Shown here: positions 8,333 through 17,877 of the stretch, one piece after another
Layout of the letters: every line of letters begins with the position of its first letter
Numbering within the stretch: position 1 is the first letter of the stretch
Source: Treponemataceae bacterium
GTDB lineage: Bacteria > Spirochaetota > Spirochaetia > Treponematales > Treponemataceae
Reading direction: 5' to 3'
DNA length: 62,007 nt
Assembly: GCA_024402435.1 (NCBI GenBank)
Contig: JAKSTU010000013.1
Span: forward strand, 1 to 62,007
Made by a program: the position numbers and the translations under genes
The notes under the pieces: model-generated
What the model saw: only the letters and a program-made list of their open reading frames with translations
Told to the model about the DNA's origin: nothing
Database searches by the model: none

Positions 8333-9001
8333 TTATACATTCAATGAATAGCCTGATCCGCGGGAAGTTTTGATTTCTGTAGTTGCCCCGATAAACTGAA
8401 TTTTTTTGCGGAGAAAAGAAATGTAAACTTCCACATTATTGTATTCAGCTTCAGAGTCTCCACCCCAAATCTTTTCGATAATTCTCTCTTTTGTAATAAT
8501 CTGATTGGGATTATACATAAGAAGTTCCATAATCTGAAATTCTTTAAGCGAAAGTTTGACAGAATCATTTCCGCTGCACAGTTCATTGCGTTTGAGTTTA
8601 AGGGTAATGTCACCCACAGTCAGCTCTTCGTCAACAACTTCGCCCTTTCTGCGCAAAAGTGCGCGTACACGAGCCAAAAGTTCGTCAGTAGAAAAAGGCT
8701 TTGTCATGTAATCGTCAGCACCGTAGTCCAAGCCGCTAACTTTGTCTTCAACTTCGTCACGGGCTGTAAGCATCAGCACCGGAACTGAATTCTTTTCATT
8801 GCGGATATGCCTTAAAACTTCAATTCCGTTCATTCTAGGCATCATTATGTCAAGAATTATAAGGTCATAAACGCCGGTTCTTGCATACTCAAGTCCGGTT
8901 TCTCCGTCATAAGCAGCATCAACAGAATACTGTTTCTTTTTCAGCAGTTCGCTCAAAGCCTGAGACAAATGTTTTTCGTCTTCTACAAGTAATATACGCA
9001 T
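8333..9001 (-). CDS. OmpR/PhoB-family response regulator
   Basis: This is a 222-residue two-domain regulator. The receiver domain has the acidic pair (LLVEDEKHL), the phospho-acceptor Asp in DLIILDIMMPRMNG, the Thr in MLTARDE and the Lys in DDYMTKPF. The C-terminal winged helix (SLKEFQIMELLMYNPNQIIT, RGSGYSLNV) binds DNA. The start at 9001 is chosen because MRILLVEDE is the canonical first strand; it has no clear Shine-Dalgarno sequence, and a TTG 15 codons upstream at 9046 is possible. It pairs with the histidine kinase just downstream and follows the diguanylate cyclase gene. Target genes cannot be read from the sequence. Confidence 0.93.
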   Translation of the reverse strand: MRILLVEDEKHLSQALSELLKKKQYSVDAAYDGETGLEYARTGVYDLIILDIMMPRMNGIEVLRHIRNEKNSVPVLMLTARDEVEDKVSGLDYGADDYMTKPFSTDELLARVRALLRRKGEVVDEELTVGDITLKLKRNELCSGNDSVKLSLKEFQIMELLMYNPNQIITKERIIEKIWGGDSEAEYNNVEVYISFLRKKIQFIGATTEIKTSRGSGYSLNV

Positions 9002-9054
9002 AATGTCGGTATAAAGGAGTTTTCTTAAAGAAATCTGAAAAACCAATCAGAAAA

Positions 9055-10707
9055 TCAAATTTTCAGTTTATTCCGGAAAACAACAAAACAGTTTTTACCC
9101 GCATCTTTTGCCTGATACAGAGCTTCGTCAGCACATTCATACAAATTTTTGAAAGTGTTTCCATGTTTGGGAGAAAGTGCAATTCCAACAGAACCCGAAA
9201 CAGAACGGTCTTCCGTATCAAAAGTCATGGGTTTCTGCATTACTGAACAAAGTGCATCAGCTTTGCTTTCAACAAATTCCAGAGAAGGTACGTTGCGGAG
9301 AAAAACTGCAAATTCATCACCGCCTACACGACCGATCACATCAGTTTCCCTGAATACGGACTTGATTCTTGAAGTGATTTCACAAAGAACAGCATCTCCG
9401 TACAAATGTCCATAATTGTCATTCACGGTTTTGAAGTCATCCAGGTCAATCATGAAAAGCACACAATTCTGATCATTGTCAGCCGCAACGCCCAGTTCAT
9501 AATCAATTTTATGCTGAGTTGTGGCACGATTGTACAGCTGTGTAAGAGAATCCTTTTCTGCACCTTCTTTAAGCGCGCGTTCCCTGGCTTTTTCGTCATT
9601 AATATTGCGGGCATACATCAGAAGGCAGATGTCACCCATAAGCGGTTCCATTACAAAACTTCCGTAAACACGGGTCCACTGCACTTCTTCTTCAGAAACC
9701 ACAATTCTGTAGTCAAAGGTAAAATTCTGGCGGCGAGAACGGAACAGACCGAGAAGGTTTTCTTTTGACAAAGATGACAAGAAAACACGCTGATCATCTT
9801 CATAAACCATTTTTGCAGCCATAGTTTCCACCAGCTGTCTGAACGCTGAAATTGATTTTCCAAGGCGGTTGTTCAATCTTTCGTCATTTTTGACCACGAT
9901 ATTCTGATTGATGTTAACTTCGATAAGATAAAGTGCGTCAGAAGTCATTGCCTTCCGATACATTTCGTCCATCAGAGATTTGAACTGAGCATTTTTTTGG
10001 GTTGTAATATCAACAGCCGTTCCGATCGCTTTTATGGGGGAACCAGTTTCATCATCATAAATCGTGGTGTACTTTATATGAATCCAACGGCAGTCATCTT
10101 GCGTGCAAAAAAAGCGTATGTCTGCTTCTGCCGACGGGTCACCACGCTGCAGTGCTTCATGAACTTCAAGATAGGGAAAAAGCGAATCCGGATGAATGCG
10201 GCCTGTAGAAACGAAATGCTCTGCAACATCTTCAATCTGGTATTCCAAATTCATCTTTTTCAGCAGTGCGGAAGAATGAATCATTGTGTTTGTAGCAAGA
10301 TCATATTCCCAAACGCCAAAATGTGCATCTTCAACACCAAGACGAAGTCTTTCTTCTTTTTCAGCAAGAAAATTCTGGGCACGTTTCTTTTCTGTTTCAT
10401 CAATACAGATACAGGAAAAAGCACCTTCCTCTTCAAGAGGAGAACATTCAAAATGAAGAAACAGCATATGCCCGTTTTTGTCTTTTGCACGGCCGTCGTA
10501 AGAAAAACATTTGTTTTCAAGTATTTTTTCTTTAAATGAATTCAAATCCCCTGGAAGAAGAAAGTCAGACAATTTGTTTTCTGATTGGGAATCCAGGCAA
10601 AACAGATTAGAAAAAGCAGGATTCATCTGCTGCAAAGCATATTCCGTCTTTGAATCAATTATACAAAAAGGACAACCAAGAGAATTTGTAAATGCTGAAA
10701 AATCCAT
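9055..10707 (-). CDS. PAS-GGDEF diguanylate cyclase
   Basis: The 550-residue protein has no membrane segment. PAS-like regions fill about residues 1-380 (FCIIDSKTEYALQQMNPAF, FGVWEYDLATNTMIHSSALL and a third near FDYRIVVSEEEVQWTRVYGS). The C-terminal GGDEF domain carries VIGRVGGDEFAVF, so the active site is intact, and RETD stands five residues before it, where the product-inhibition I-site (RxxD) lies. It should make cyclic di-GMP under feedback control, in step with the two HD-GYP proteins and the PilZ protein in this window. The start at 10707 follows GGTGGG; the frame extends 11 codons further without a better start. A promoter lies at 10757-10785. Confidence 0.93.
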   Translation of the reverse strand: MDFSAFTNSLGCPFCIIDSKTEYALQQMNPAFSNLFCLDSQSENKLSDFLLPGDLNSFKEKILENKCFSYDGRAKDKNGHMLFLHFECSPLEEEGAFSCICIDETEKKRAQNFLAEKEERLRLGVEDAHFGVWEYDLATNTMIHSSALLKKMNLEYQIEDVAEHFVSTGRIHPDSLFPYLEVHEALQRGDPSAEADIRFFCTQDDCRWIHIKYTTIYDDETGSPIKAIGTAVDITTQKNAQFKSLMDEMYRKAMTSDALYLIEVNINQNIVVKNDERLNNRLGKSISAFRQLVETMAAKMVYEDDQRVFLSSLSKENLLGLFRSRRQNFTFDYRIVVSEEEVQWTRVYGSFVMEPLMGDICLLMYARNINDEKARERALKEGAEKDSLTQLYNRATTQHKIDYELGVAADNDQNCVLFMIDLDDFKTVNDNYGHLYGDAVLCEITSRIKSVFRETDVIGRVGGDEFAVFLRNVPSLEFVESKADALCSVMQKPMTFDTEDRSVSGSVGIALSPKHGNTFKNLYECADEALYQAKDAGKNCFVVFRNKLKI

Positions 10708-10756
10708 GTTTTTCCCACCCTGAACATATGAAAGTTTCAAAATTCAACTAGTCCAT

Positions 10757-10785
10757 AGCATAATCCCTTATTCTATTTTGCACAA
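10757..10785 (-). promoter_or_regulatory. Sigma-70-type promoter of the diguanylate cyclase gene
   Basis: Read on the minus strand, TTGTGC is followed after 17 bp by TATGCT, about 50 bp before the GGDEF gene start. It probably also drives the downstream regulator and kinase genes. It directly abuts the oad terminator. Confidence 0.6.
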
Positions 10786-10786
10786 G

Positions 10787-10845
10787 CAAAAAAAAAAGCA
10801 CCTTTCAAGCCGGATCAAATCGACCCGATTCAAAAAGTGCTTTGT
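10787..10845 (-). terminator. Intrinsic terminator after oadB
   Basis: On the minus strand the arms AAAGCAC and GTGCTTT enclose a GC-rich inner dyad and are followed by an uninterrupted T run. It lies about 55 bp beyond the oadB stop and ends the oadGAB transcript just before the promoter of the diguanylate cyclase gene. Confidence 0.85.
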
Positions 10846-10900
10846 TCAGATATGCAAGTGCATATCCTCCGCTCAAAACCAAGTTTCAAGCGGAAAATTA

Positions 10901-12295
10901 TCAGCGAGCGTAGGTAGCAATAAATACACCTGCAGCAACAGCTGTACCGATAACACCAGAAACGTTCGGTCCCATGGCGTGCATCAGCAGGAAGTTACCG
11001 GGATCGTATTCAAGACCGACTTTGTTGGAAACGCGGGCTGCCATAGGAACAGCAGAAACACCGGCAGATCCGATAAGAGGATTGATCTTGTCTTTGAGGA
11101 ACAGGTTCATCAGTTTTGCCATAAGAACACCAGTTGCAGTTGCAACAGCGAATGCACAAAGACCGAGAGCAATAATTCCCAAAGAGTTCAGGTTACAGAT
11201 TTTTTCGGGAGTCATCTGTGAACCAACACCCAGTGAAAGCAGAATAGAAACAATGTTCAGAAGTTCATTCTCCATTGTTTTTGCAAGACGTTCTACAACA
11301 CCGCACTGTTTTACGAAGTTACCGAATGCCAGCATACCGATAAGAGGTGCTGACGGAGGCAGCAGAAGGATTGACAGACAGAGCAGTACCAAGGGGAACA
11401 GAACTTTTTCTGCTTTTGAAACAGGACGAAGCTGTTTCATTTTGATGTGGCGTTCTTTATCTGTTGTAAGAGCTTTCATGATAGGCGGCTGGATCATGGG
11501 AACCAGTGCCATGTATGAGTAAGCAGCAACAGCAATAACAGCCATCATTTCAGGAGCAAGTTTTCCGGAAACATAGATTGATGTAGGACCGTCAGCACCA
11601 CCGATGATGGCAATTGCTGATGCCTGGAACATTGTGTAATCGATTCCGGGAATAAAGTTGAGCAGAGCAACACCGAACAGTGTGAAGAAAACACCGAACT
11701 GAGAAGCACCACCCAGCAGAGCCATTTTCGGGTTTGCAATAAGAGGACCGAAGTCTGTCATTGCACCGATACCCATGAAAATAAGCATTGGGAAGAACTC
11801 GTTACCTACACCGGCATCATAAATGATGCGGAGCATACCGGATCCTTCAGCATACATTCCTGCACCGGGAATATTTACAAGGATTGTACCGAATCCGATA
11901 GGAATCAGCAGCAGAGGCTCAAAACCTCTTGCAGCACCCATGTAAACAATCAGGAAACCGATTGCAATCATGAGAAGTTTCTGCCAACCGGGAGCAACTA
12001 CATCAGCGAAAGGATCGTCTGATTCTACATGGGGTGTAGCAGGTGCTTCTCCCTTAATCAGCTGATAAATACCAGTTGATTTACCAATGTTCTGAATGAA
12101 CTGAGAAACTGAGATAAAGGGAACTTTTTCAGACCCTTTGACTATTGCTTTATCTGCCGTTCTTGCGGAAGCAACTGATTCTGTTGAATCAGCGGCAAAA
12201 ACGGTTGAAAAGCAGGAAAACACAGCGGCAATGGCAAGAATTACACACATTGCACGTACTGTCTGTGTTGTTGCTTTATTTTTTTTACCAAGCAT
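10901..12295 (-). CDS. oadB: Sodium-translocating decarboxylase beta subunit
   Basis: This is the polytopic membrane subunit of a biotin-dependent Na+ pump. It decarboxylates the carboxybiotin delivered by the alpha subunit and exports Na+. The hallmark [18 protein letters not shown] and the many hydrophobic helices are present, and [20 protein letters not shown] is another conserved stretch. The first 100 or so residues form an extension with a signal-like helix ([19 protein letters not shown]) before the conserved core. The ATG at 12295 is chosen because GTGGAG precedes it at good spacing; the frame also opens with a GTG at 12307. It is the last gene of oadG-oadA-oadB. Whether the substrate is oxaloacetate or another acid follows from the alpha subunit. 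Confidence 0.95.
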   Translation of the reverse strand: MLGKKNKATTQTVRAMCVILAIAAVFSCFSTVFAADSTESVASARTADKAIVKGSEKVPFISVSQFIQNIGKSTGIYQLIKGEAPATPHVESDDPFADVVAPGWQKLLMIAIGFLIVYMGAARGFEPLLLIPIGFGTILVNIPGAGMYAEGSGMLRIIYDAGVGNEFFPMLIFMGIGAMTDFGPLIANPKMALLGGASQFGVFFTLFGVALLNFIPGIDYTMFQASAIAIIGGADGPTSIYVSGKLAPEMMAVIAVAAYSYMALVPMIQPPIMKALTTDKERHIKMKQLRPVSKAEKVLFPLVLLCLSILLLPPSAPLIGMLAFGNFVKQCGVVERLAKTMENELLNIVSILLSLGVGSQMTPEKICNLNSLGIIALGLCAFAVATATGVLMAKLMNLFLKDKINPLIGSAGVSAVPMAARVSNKVGLEYDPGNFLLMHAMGPNVSGVIGTAVAAGVFIATYAR

Positions 12296-12307
12296 TTGCG
12301 TCTCCAC

Positions 12308-14368
12308 TTATTTGATTTCTGCAAGAACCTGATCTGCGTTAACAGATGAACCGACAGAAGCAACAAAGTGTACAGTACCTGCAGCTGTTGCTTTTACCTC
12401 GATTTCCATTTTCATAGACTCGAGAACGATAACTGTGTCACCGGATTTTACTGCAGCGCCTTCTGAAGCAATTGCTTTCAGGAATGTACCTGCAACAGGT
12501 GCTTTCAAAGGAGTACCACCTGCAGATGCGGGAGCAGCAGGAGCAGCAGCAGCCTGAGGTGCAGGAGCAGCTTCTTCTACAACAACTGTTCCACCACCGA
12601 TTGAAGCGATTTTCTGATCAGCTGTTACAGAATCACCCTGTTTAACAGCAAAACTGATAGGACCATCTGCAGTTGCTTTTACTTCAATCTCCATTTTCAT
12701 CGACTCGAGGACGACAACAGTGTCACCTGATTTTACCTGAGCACCTTCTGAAGCAATCATTTTAAGGACTGTTCCTGCAACAGGAGCCTTGAGGTCAGCA
12801 CCACCGGAAACAACTGTTTTCTTTACAGTTGCAGAAGCGGCACCGGCTGCACCGAATGCTACATTGTAAGCAGTTCCGTTAACAGTAACACTCATGTTGT
12901 CACCGGCAGGACCAGCTGTAACATTGTATGAAGTTCCGTTTACACTGATTGTGTATGAACCGCCCTTGTTTTCAGCAGCAGGAGCTTCAGGTTTCTTTCC
13001 GAATGCTGTCTGTGCATCGATAGGACCTTTGTCACGGCTTGCAAAGAATTTGGGAGCAACATTGGGGAACATTGCATATGTAAGAACATCTTCGTCAGAA
13101 CCGTTTCCGCCGTTTTTCTTTGCTTCTTCAACCATTTTGTCCCATTCGGGTTCAATAAGGTCTGCAGGACGGCATGTAACAGGAGCTTCCATTTTGTTCT
13201 GTTCAAGAGCTTTTTTAACCAGGTCTGCATTTGCTGCAGCAGGAAGAGCACCGAACTTACCTGTAAGCAGGTTGCGGAAATCCTGTGTCATTGTATTGTA
13301 GGGTCCCATAAGAACATTCATTACAGCCTGTGTACCAACAATCTGTGATGTAGGAGTTACGAGAGGTACATAACCTGCATCTTTGTGAACTTTGGGAAGT
13401 TCAGCAAGAACAGCGTCCATCTTGTCACCTGCACCCTGCTGTTTCAGCTGGCTTTCCAAGTTGGAGAGCATACCGCCGGGAACCTGAGAAAGAAGAATAC
13501 GTGTGTCTGCACCCAGGAATTTTGATTCCAGAGAAGCGTAGTGTGTGCGGATTTCGCGGAAGTAAGCAGCGATTTCCAGCAGAGCTTTTGTATCCAGTTC
13601 TGTATCGTACTGTGTGCCTTTGAGCATTTCTACGATTGTTTCTGTGGGAGAGTGTGATGTTCCCATTGACATTGAAGAAATTGCTGTGTCAACAATGTCT
13701 GCACCTGCTTCAATACCTTTCAGCAGAGAAGCAACAGAAAGACCTGTTGTTGAGTGAGAGTGGATTTCTACAGGCAGATCAACTTTTGCTTTGATTGCTT
13801 TTACCAGATCATAAGCTTCATAAGGTTTAAGCAAACCTGACATATCTTTGATACAGATTGAATCTGCACCGAAGTCAGCGTATGTTTTTGCAAGTTCTGC
13901 ATATTTTTCATTTGTGTGGAAAGGTGTTACGGCATAAGAAATAGCCATCTGAACATCAACACCTGATTTTTTTGCAGCTTTTGTAGCACGTTCCATGTTG
14001 CGGGGATCGTTACAAGCATCGAAAATGCGGAAACATCCGATACCGTTTTTTGCTGCTGTTTCAACGAATTTATCAACAACATCATCTGCATAGTGCTTGT
14101 AACCCAGCAGGTTCTGTGCACGGAGCAGCATCATGATTTTTGTGTTGGGAAGTGAAGCATGAAGCTTGCGGAGGCGTTCCCAAGGATCTTCGTTCAGGAA
14201 GCGGATACATGAATCGTATGTGGCACCGCCCCATCCTTCAATGTATTTGTAACCGATTTTGTCCATCATCGGACATGCAGGAAGCATGTCTGCTGTGGTC
14301 ATGCGTGTTGCATGAAGTGACTGATGTGCGTCACGGATAGCAAGCTCTGAAATTCCAACTTTAGCCAT
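12308..14368 (-). CDS. oadA: Oxaloacetate decarboxylase alpha subunit with two biotinyl domains
   Basis: The 686-residue protein starts with a carboxyltransferase barrel ([37 protein letters not shown]), which moves CO2 from oxaloacetate to biotin. After a conserved helical domain (to about 430) and a linker come two biotin-carrier domains in tandem, residues 526-590 and 621-686. Each has the ESMKME biotin site (K558 and K653), and they are joined by an Ala/Pro-rich hinge. Most relatives have one. A smaller duplication precedes them (SVNGTSYNV and TVNGTAYNV). The complex, with OadG and OadB, couples decarboxylation to Na+ export in fermentation. The carboxyltransferase-biotin fusion favours oxaloacetate over methylmalonyl-CoA as substrate. 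Confidence 0.95.
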   Translation of the reverse strand: MAKVGISELAIRDAHQSLHATRMTTADMLPACPMMDKIGYKYIEGWGGATYDSCIRFLNEDPWERLRKLHASLPNTKIMMLLRAQNLLGYKHYADDVVDKFVETAAKNGIGCFRIFDACNDPRNMERATKAAKKSGVDVQMAISYAVTPFHTNEKYAELAKTYADFGADSICIKDMSGLLKPYEAYDLVKAIKAKVDLPVEIHSHSTTGLSVASLLKGIEAGADIVDTAISSMSMGTSHSPTETIVEMLKGTQYDTELDTKALLEIAAYFREIRTHYASLESKFLGADTRILLSQVPGGMLSNLESQLKQQGAGDKMDAVLAELPKVHKDAGYVPLVTPTSQIVGTQAVMNVLMGPYNTMTQDFRNLLTGKFGALPAAANADLVKKALEQNKMEAPVTCRPADLIEPEWDKMVEEAKKNGGNGSDEDVLTYAMFPNVAPKFFASRDKGPIDAQTAFGKKPEAPAAENKGGSYTISVNGTSYNVTAGPAGDNMSVTVNGTAYNVAFGAAGAASATVKKTVVSGGADLKAPVAGTVLKMIASEGAQVKSGDTVVVLESMKMEIEVKATADGPISFAVKQGDSVTADQKIASIGGGTVVVEEAAPAPQAAAAPAAPASAGGTPLKAPVAGTFLKAIASEGAAVKSGDTVIVLESMKMEIEVKATAAGTVHFVASVGSSVNADQVLAEIK
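12311..12793 (-). repeat. Tandem duplication of the biotinyl domain within oadA
   Basis: Codons 526-567 (12668-12793) and 621-662 (12383-12508) encode nearly the same sequence, 38 of 42 residues identical by eye, including the biotin lysine. The rest of each domain diverges more. A 30-residue Ala/Pro-rich hinge separates them. Confidence 0.9.
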
Positions 14369-14387
14369 TCTAATTCTCCCCTATTTC

Positions 14388-14633
14388 TTATGCTTTTAGC
14401 GTTTTGTCGTGGATTGCAGCAGCTATTGCTGCAACTATTGCACCCTGATCCTGAGCTTTTTGCACAGGAGCTGCCGTTTGAGCTGGTTTTTCTTCCTTAT
14501 CAAGTTTTAAGGCTCTGATAATTTTACTTGACAGAGTCATAAAAAATATCATGATTACAAGGAACAAAAACACGACACCCATACCAAGAACAGTCAGAAG
14601 AAGACTCTGACCGAGCATTTCGGTAATTGTCAT
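14388..14633 (-). CDS. oadG: Sodium-translocating decarboxylase gamma subunit
   Basis: This small 81-residue protein has one membrane helix (LLLTVLGMGVVFLFLVIMIF) followed by a charged cytoplasmic tail (LKLDKEEKPAQ...), the usual plan of OadG, which assembles the alpha and beta subunits of the pump. The ATG follows GGAGGG. It is first in the oadG-oadA-oadB operon, 19 bp before oadA. Its promoter at 14694-14722 overlaps the upstream region of folC on the other strand. Confidence 0.9.
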   Translation of the reverse strand: MTITEMLGQSLLLTVLGMGVVFLFLVIMIFFMTLSSKIIRALKLDKEEKPAQTAAPVQKAQDQGAIVAAIAAAIHDKTLKA

Positions 14634-14693
14634 TTAATCCCTCCATGTATTGCCAAAAAGTTCAGCAACACCGCATATACTTAATCACTGTAA

Positions 14694-14722
14694 ATTATAT
14701 AGAAAACAGGTTTTATAATCAA
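14694..14722 (-). promoter_or_regulatory. oadGAB promoter
   Basis: On the minus strand TTGATT and TATAAT are separated by exactly 17 bp, about 60 bp before oadG. The -10 box matches the consensus perfectly, as expected for a strongly expressed energy-metabolism operon. Confidence 0.75.
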
Positions 14723-14751
14723 TGGACTTTAGGCCGATTGCATTTTATAAT
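14723..14751 (+). promoter_or_regulatory. folC promoter, probably giving a leaderless transcript
   Basis: TGGACT and a perfect TATAAT stand 17 bp apart, with the TATAAT only 6 nt before the ATG at 14758. It is back to back with the oadGAB promoter, whose -35 box ends at 14722. There is no Shine-Dalgarno sequence. Confidence 0.6.
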
Positions 14752-14757
14752 ATCCTC

Positions 14758-16128
14758 ATGAAAGAAGAAAAAATCGGTTCAAAACGTGCCGTAGTTTTTT
14801 TGCAGGAATGGCTTGATTCATACCTGAATTTTGAGAGAACACCCAAGAAGAACATTTTTTGGCTTGATACAATCCGTTTTCTTTGCAACAGATTCAACAA
14901 TCCTCAGAATGATTACAAATCAATCCATGTTGCAGGATCAAAAGGAAAAGGTTCAGTATCAGAAATGATTGCGTCCATTCTGGAAGAATCAGGATTCAGA
15001 AGCGGTCTTTACACGTCACCGCATATTGTGGACATTTCTGAGCGTATCGGAACAGCTCACGGAGCTTTTGATGAATCTGTTTACGAAAAAGCACTCAGAC
15101 TTCTTGTGGCAAGAGTGGATTCCATCATTCCGGAACAATTGCCGGGAGAACGGGATCTGACCTGGTTCGAACTGATTACAATGTACGGATTTCTGTGCTT
15201 CAAAGAAGCCGGTGTTGACTGGGCCGTTCTTGAAACAGGTCTCGGAGGACGGCTGGACGCAACAAATGTCGTACAGCCGGAAGCTTCTGTCATCACGCCC
15301 ATCGAGCTTGAACACACGGAATTTTTGGGTGACACCCTTGAAAAAATCGCCTTTGAAAAGGCCGGAATCATCAAGGAAAAGACTCCTGTCTTCTTTTCGC
15401 GGCAAAAACCTGAAGTGCGTAAAGTTTTTGAGAAAATTTCCCAAGAACGGAATGCGCCAGCCTTCTTTCTGGAAGATTTCGTAAAATCAGCAGAAAGTTC
15501 ATATACGCAGGACCACAAACTGTCTGTTACCATTGAATACAAAAACCTTTTTTCGCGTCCAATTCACGCCGATCTTGCAATGACAGGACTGGTTCAGGCT
15601 GAAAATGCGGCGCTGGCGGCGTACGTTGTAAAGAAACTTTGCCCCGCAACAGACGAAACCACCATTGAACGCGGTCTTGAAAAAGCATACATTCCCGGAC
15701 GTTTTGAAATCGGTCACAAACCGTGTCTTCATGTTCTGGACGGAGCCCATACGGTAAACAGTCTTCGGACGACCTTGGAAAGTTTCGAAAAAACTTTTGG
15801 CGGCAAGACAGGGCGCCTTATCTTTGCATGTGCTGCAGACAAAGATTTTTCAGGAATGATTGACCTGATTCTGGACAAGTCCTATCTGTTTTCTTCCATT
15901 GTCCTGACAAAGCCGGGCGAAAACAAAAAATCAGATCTGGCACATCTGGCCTCCCTTTTTTCGGGAAAAGCTGATCCCGCTCTGACAGAAAAAGTTACTG
16001 TTACCGGGGACTACACACGAGCAATAAAACTTGAAGCAGAAAAAGCGGCAGAAAGCGGAGAACCGCTTCTGGTTACAGGGTCATTCTACCTGATTGCGGA
16101 ATTCAAGAAGCTTTTTTCAACGGAATAA
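14758..16128 (+). CDS. folC: Folylpolyglutamate synthase / dihydrofolate synthase
   Basis: The protein is a 456-residue Mur-ligase-family enzyme that adds glutamate to dihydropteroate and folates in the cytoplasm. The P-loop is in VAGSKGKGSVSEMIAS, the Mg/ATP region in VLETGLGGRLDATNVV, and IPGRFEIG with LDGAHTVNS marks the C-terminal domain. The ATG at 14758 is preferred to one 12 codons upstream (14722) because the upstream one lies in the promoter. The last 43 bp overlap the 3' end of the convergent pseudouridine synthase gene. Confidence 0.93.
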   Translation: MKEEKIGSKRAVVFLQEWLDSYLNFERTPKKNIFWLDTIRFLCNRFNNPQNDYKSIHVAGSKGKGSVSEMIASILEESGFRSGLYTSPHIVDISERIGTAHGAFDESVYEKALRLLVARVDSIIPEQLPGERDLTWFELITMYGFLCFKEAGVDWAVLETGLGGRLDATNVVQPEASVITPIELEHTEFLGDTLEKIAFEKAGIIKEKTPVFFSRQKPEVRKVFEKISQERNAPAFFLEDFVKSAESSYTQDHKLSVTIEYKNLFSRPIHADLAMTGLVQAENAALAAYVVKKLCPATDETTIERGLEKAYIPGRFEIGHKPCLHVLDGAHTVNSLRTTLESFEKTFGGKTGRLIFACAADKDFSGMIDLILDKSYLFSSIVLTKPGENKKSDLAHLASLFSGKADPALTEKVTVTGDYTRAIKLEAEKAAESGEPLLVTGSFYLIAEFKKLFSTE

Positions 16129-16880
16129 TGCTTTTTTGTTCCTTCAGGGCTGAAAAAACTGAATGCAACCGCATAAAAAGCCATGTTTTCTTTTATTGCG
16201 GATTCAGAATCCGCAGCAGGGTTTTCTGCGCCATACAGCAAATCGCCATAAACCGGGAAACCGCAGGATGAAAGATGAGCCCTTACCTGATGACGGAAGC
16301 CGCGGGTTATTGAACAATCTGCCTGGACAAAGCCTTTTTTTCCCGTATCGGAAAGCCTGACCGAAGTGCAATACTCAACAGTTCCTGCTTTTTTCCGGTC
16401 AGCAGCAGAACATTGTTCAAAAACAGGACGAACCATTGCCCCGCCTTTTCCGAAACTGCGGAACAGGCTCCGTATTTCAAAACTGTTCCCGGTTGGGGAA
16501 TCAAGCAAAACCTTCGGTGCACCGGGAATCCTTTTTTCCGGCGAAACGGTACACAAAGCGGCATATTCTTTTTCAAACCTGTCAGCCTTCTGTTCCGTCT
16601 GAATGTGGTCAAAAAAGCTTTGTGTCCGGGCAATCAGCAGAATTCCGGCAGTTGCCGTGTCTATACGGTGCACCAATCCGCCTTCGCATGATTTTTTTCC
16701 CGCAACAAGCCCGGCTTCGGGAAACAGTTTTGCGGCAAAACCCAAAGCGCTTTCAGAACTGTCAGAATCATCTTCAAGCGGTGCAGAAGGCAGCCCGGCA
16801 GGTTTCCACATGATCAGAAAATCATCTTCGGCATGAAGGATCTGCGGTTTGGACAAATCATCAGAAAAAATCAGCACCAT
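16086..16880 (-). CDS. RluA-family pseudouridine synthase (second copy)
   Basis: The 264-residue protein has the RluA catalytic motif with its Asp in GLVHRIDTATAGILLIAR, followed by FRHQVRAHLSSCGFPVYGDL. It lacks an S4 domain, as RluA- and RluC-type short members often do. The family converts specific uridines in rRNA or tRNA to pseudouridine; the target cannot be told from the sequence. It starts 6 bp after the stop of the larger synthase, with AAAGGT as a modest ribosome site, and its end overlaps convergent folC by 43 bp. Confidence 0.88.
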   Translation of the reverse strand: MVLIFSDDLSKPQILHAEDDFLIMWKPAGLPSAPLEDDSDSSESALGFAAKLFPEAGLVAGKKSCEGGLVHRIDTATAGILLIARTQSFFDHIQTEQKADRFEKEYAALCTVSPEKRIPGAPKVLLDSPTGNSFEIRSLFRSFGKGGAMVRPVFEQCSAADRKKAGTVEYCTSVRLSDTGKKGFVQADCSITRGFRHQVRAHLSSCGFPVYGDLLYGAENPAADSESAIKENMAFYAVAFSFFSPEGTKKHYSVEKSFLNSAIR

Positions 16881-16886
16881 CAGTTT

Positions 16887-17876
16887 TTACCTTTTTTTTC
16901 CTTCAGTTTTTTCTGCTCTTTTCTGAATCATCTGAGGAGAAAGAGGTGCCATGGATTTTTGCCATGTGTCTTTAAGCTTTTTTTCCGTCAGAAGAAATCT
17001 TCCCGGCACAGGAGCCTTGAAGAAAACCCTTTTTCCGCCCTGCTCCACAGCAATTCCCAGCCGGAAAGCATGAAGCATCAGTGTTGCATGCGGAAAGCGG
17101 TCATCTTTGCGTGCATAAACAGGATCTCCGAGAATCGGACAACCGATGGATTTCAGATGAACACGGATCTGATGTGTACGACCTGTCTTAAGCCGCAATT
17201 TTACAAGGGAATAATCACCGTATACTGCAATGCACCGGTATTTTGTCCATGCAAACTTTCCTTTGTCAGGATCAGTTGTCGTTGTAAACCGTTTTCTGTT
17301 TTTCGGATCCCGGACGATTCTGCTCTGAATATTCCCGCTGCGATAAGGCGGATGCCCCTTTACAATGGCAATGTATTCTTTGAAAACCCGTCTTCCGGTA
17401 AATTCATCATGAAGAAAATCCTCTGCCGCCCGATTTTTTGCGGTAATAATCAGTCCGGACGTATCTTTGTCAAGGCGGTGTACAATTCCGGGACGCAAAG
17501 AAGAGTCTGCTTCAAGCCCGAACTTGTACATCAGGGCATTTGCAAGAGTTCCGTGCCAGTTTCCTGCTCCCGGATGAGTTACCATTCCCTGAGGCTTGTT
17601 TATTACAGCAACATCCTCATTTTCAAAAATCACGTCCAAAGGAATGTTTTCCGCCTGAATGTCATGACTTTCTTCATCCTGCCATTCAAAACGGACCAGT
17701 TCCCCGCCCTTTAGTTTGAATGACAGTTTTGCAGGTTTGTCATTCACGAGAATGCTTGAAATACCGTTTTTAAGGCGTGACCGGCTGATACCTTCTCTTT
17801 GGGAAGCATACACATCAAGACGTACCGCTCCGGAAGACAAATAATCACTGTCAGCAACAAATTCAACAAATGCCAA
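16887..17876 (-). CDS. RluD-type 23S rRNA pseudouridine synthase
   Basis: The 329-residue protein has an N-terminal S4 RNA-binding domain (SQREGISRSRLKNGIS) and the RluA-family catalytic domain with Asp in IVHRLDKDTSGLIITAKN, then GRTHQIRVHLKSIGCPILGD. The size and the S4 domain fit RluD and RluC, which modify 23S rRNA. The start is TTG at 17876, with GAGG 9 nt upstream, immediately after the stop of the small exported protein gene. The two pseudouridine synthase genes probably share one transcript. Confidence 0.9.
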   Translation of the reverse strand: MAFVEFVADSDYLSSGAVRLDVYASQREGISRSRLKNGISSILVNDKPAKLSFKLKGGELVRFEWQDEESHDIQAENIPLDVIFENEDVAVINKPQGMVTHPGAGNWHGTLANALMYKFGLEADSSLRPGIVHRLDKDTSGLIITAKNRAAEDFLHDEFTGRRVFKEYIAIVKGHPPYRSGNIQSRIVRDPKNRKRFTTTTDPDKGKFAWTKYRCIAVYGDYSLVKLRLKTGRTHQIRVHLKSIGCPILGDPVYARKDDRFPHATLMLHAFRLGIAVEQGGKRVFFKAPVPGRFLLTEKKLKDTWQKSMAPLSPQMIQKRAEKTEGKKR

Positions 17877-17877
17877 T

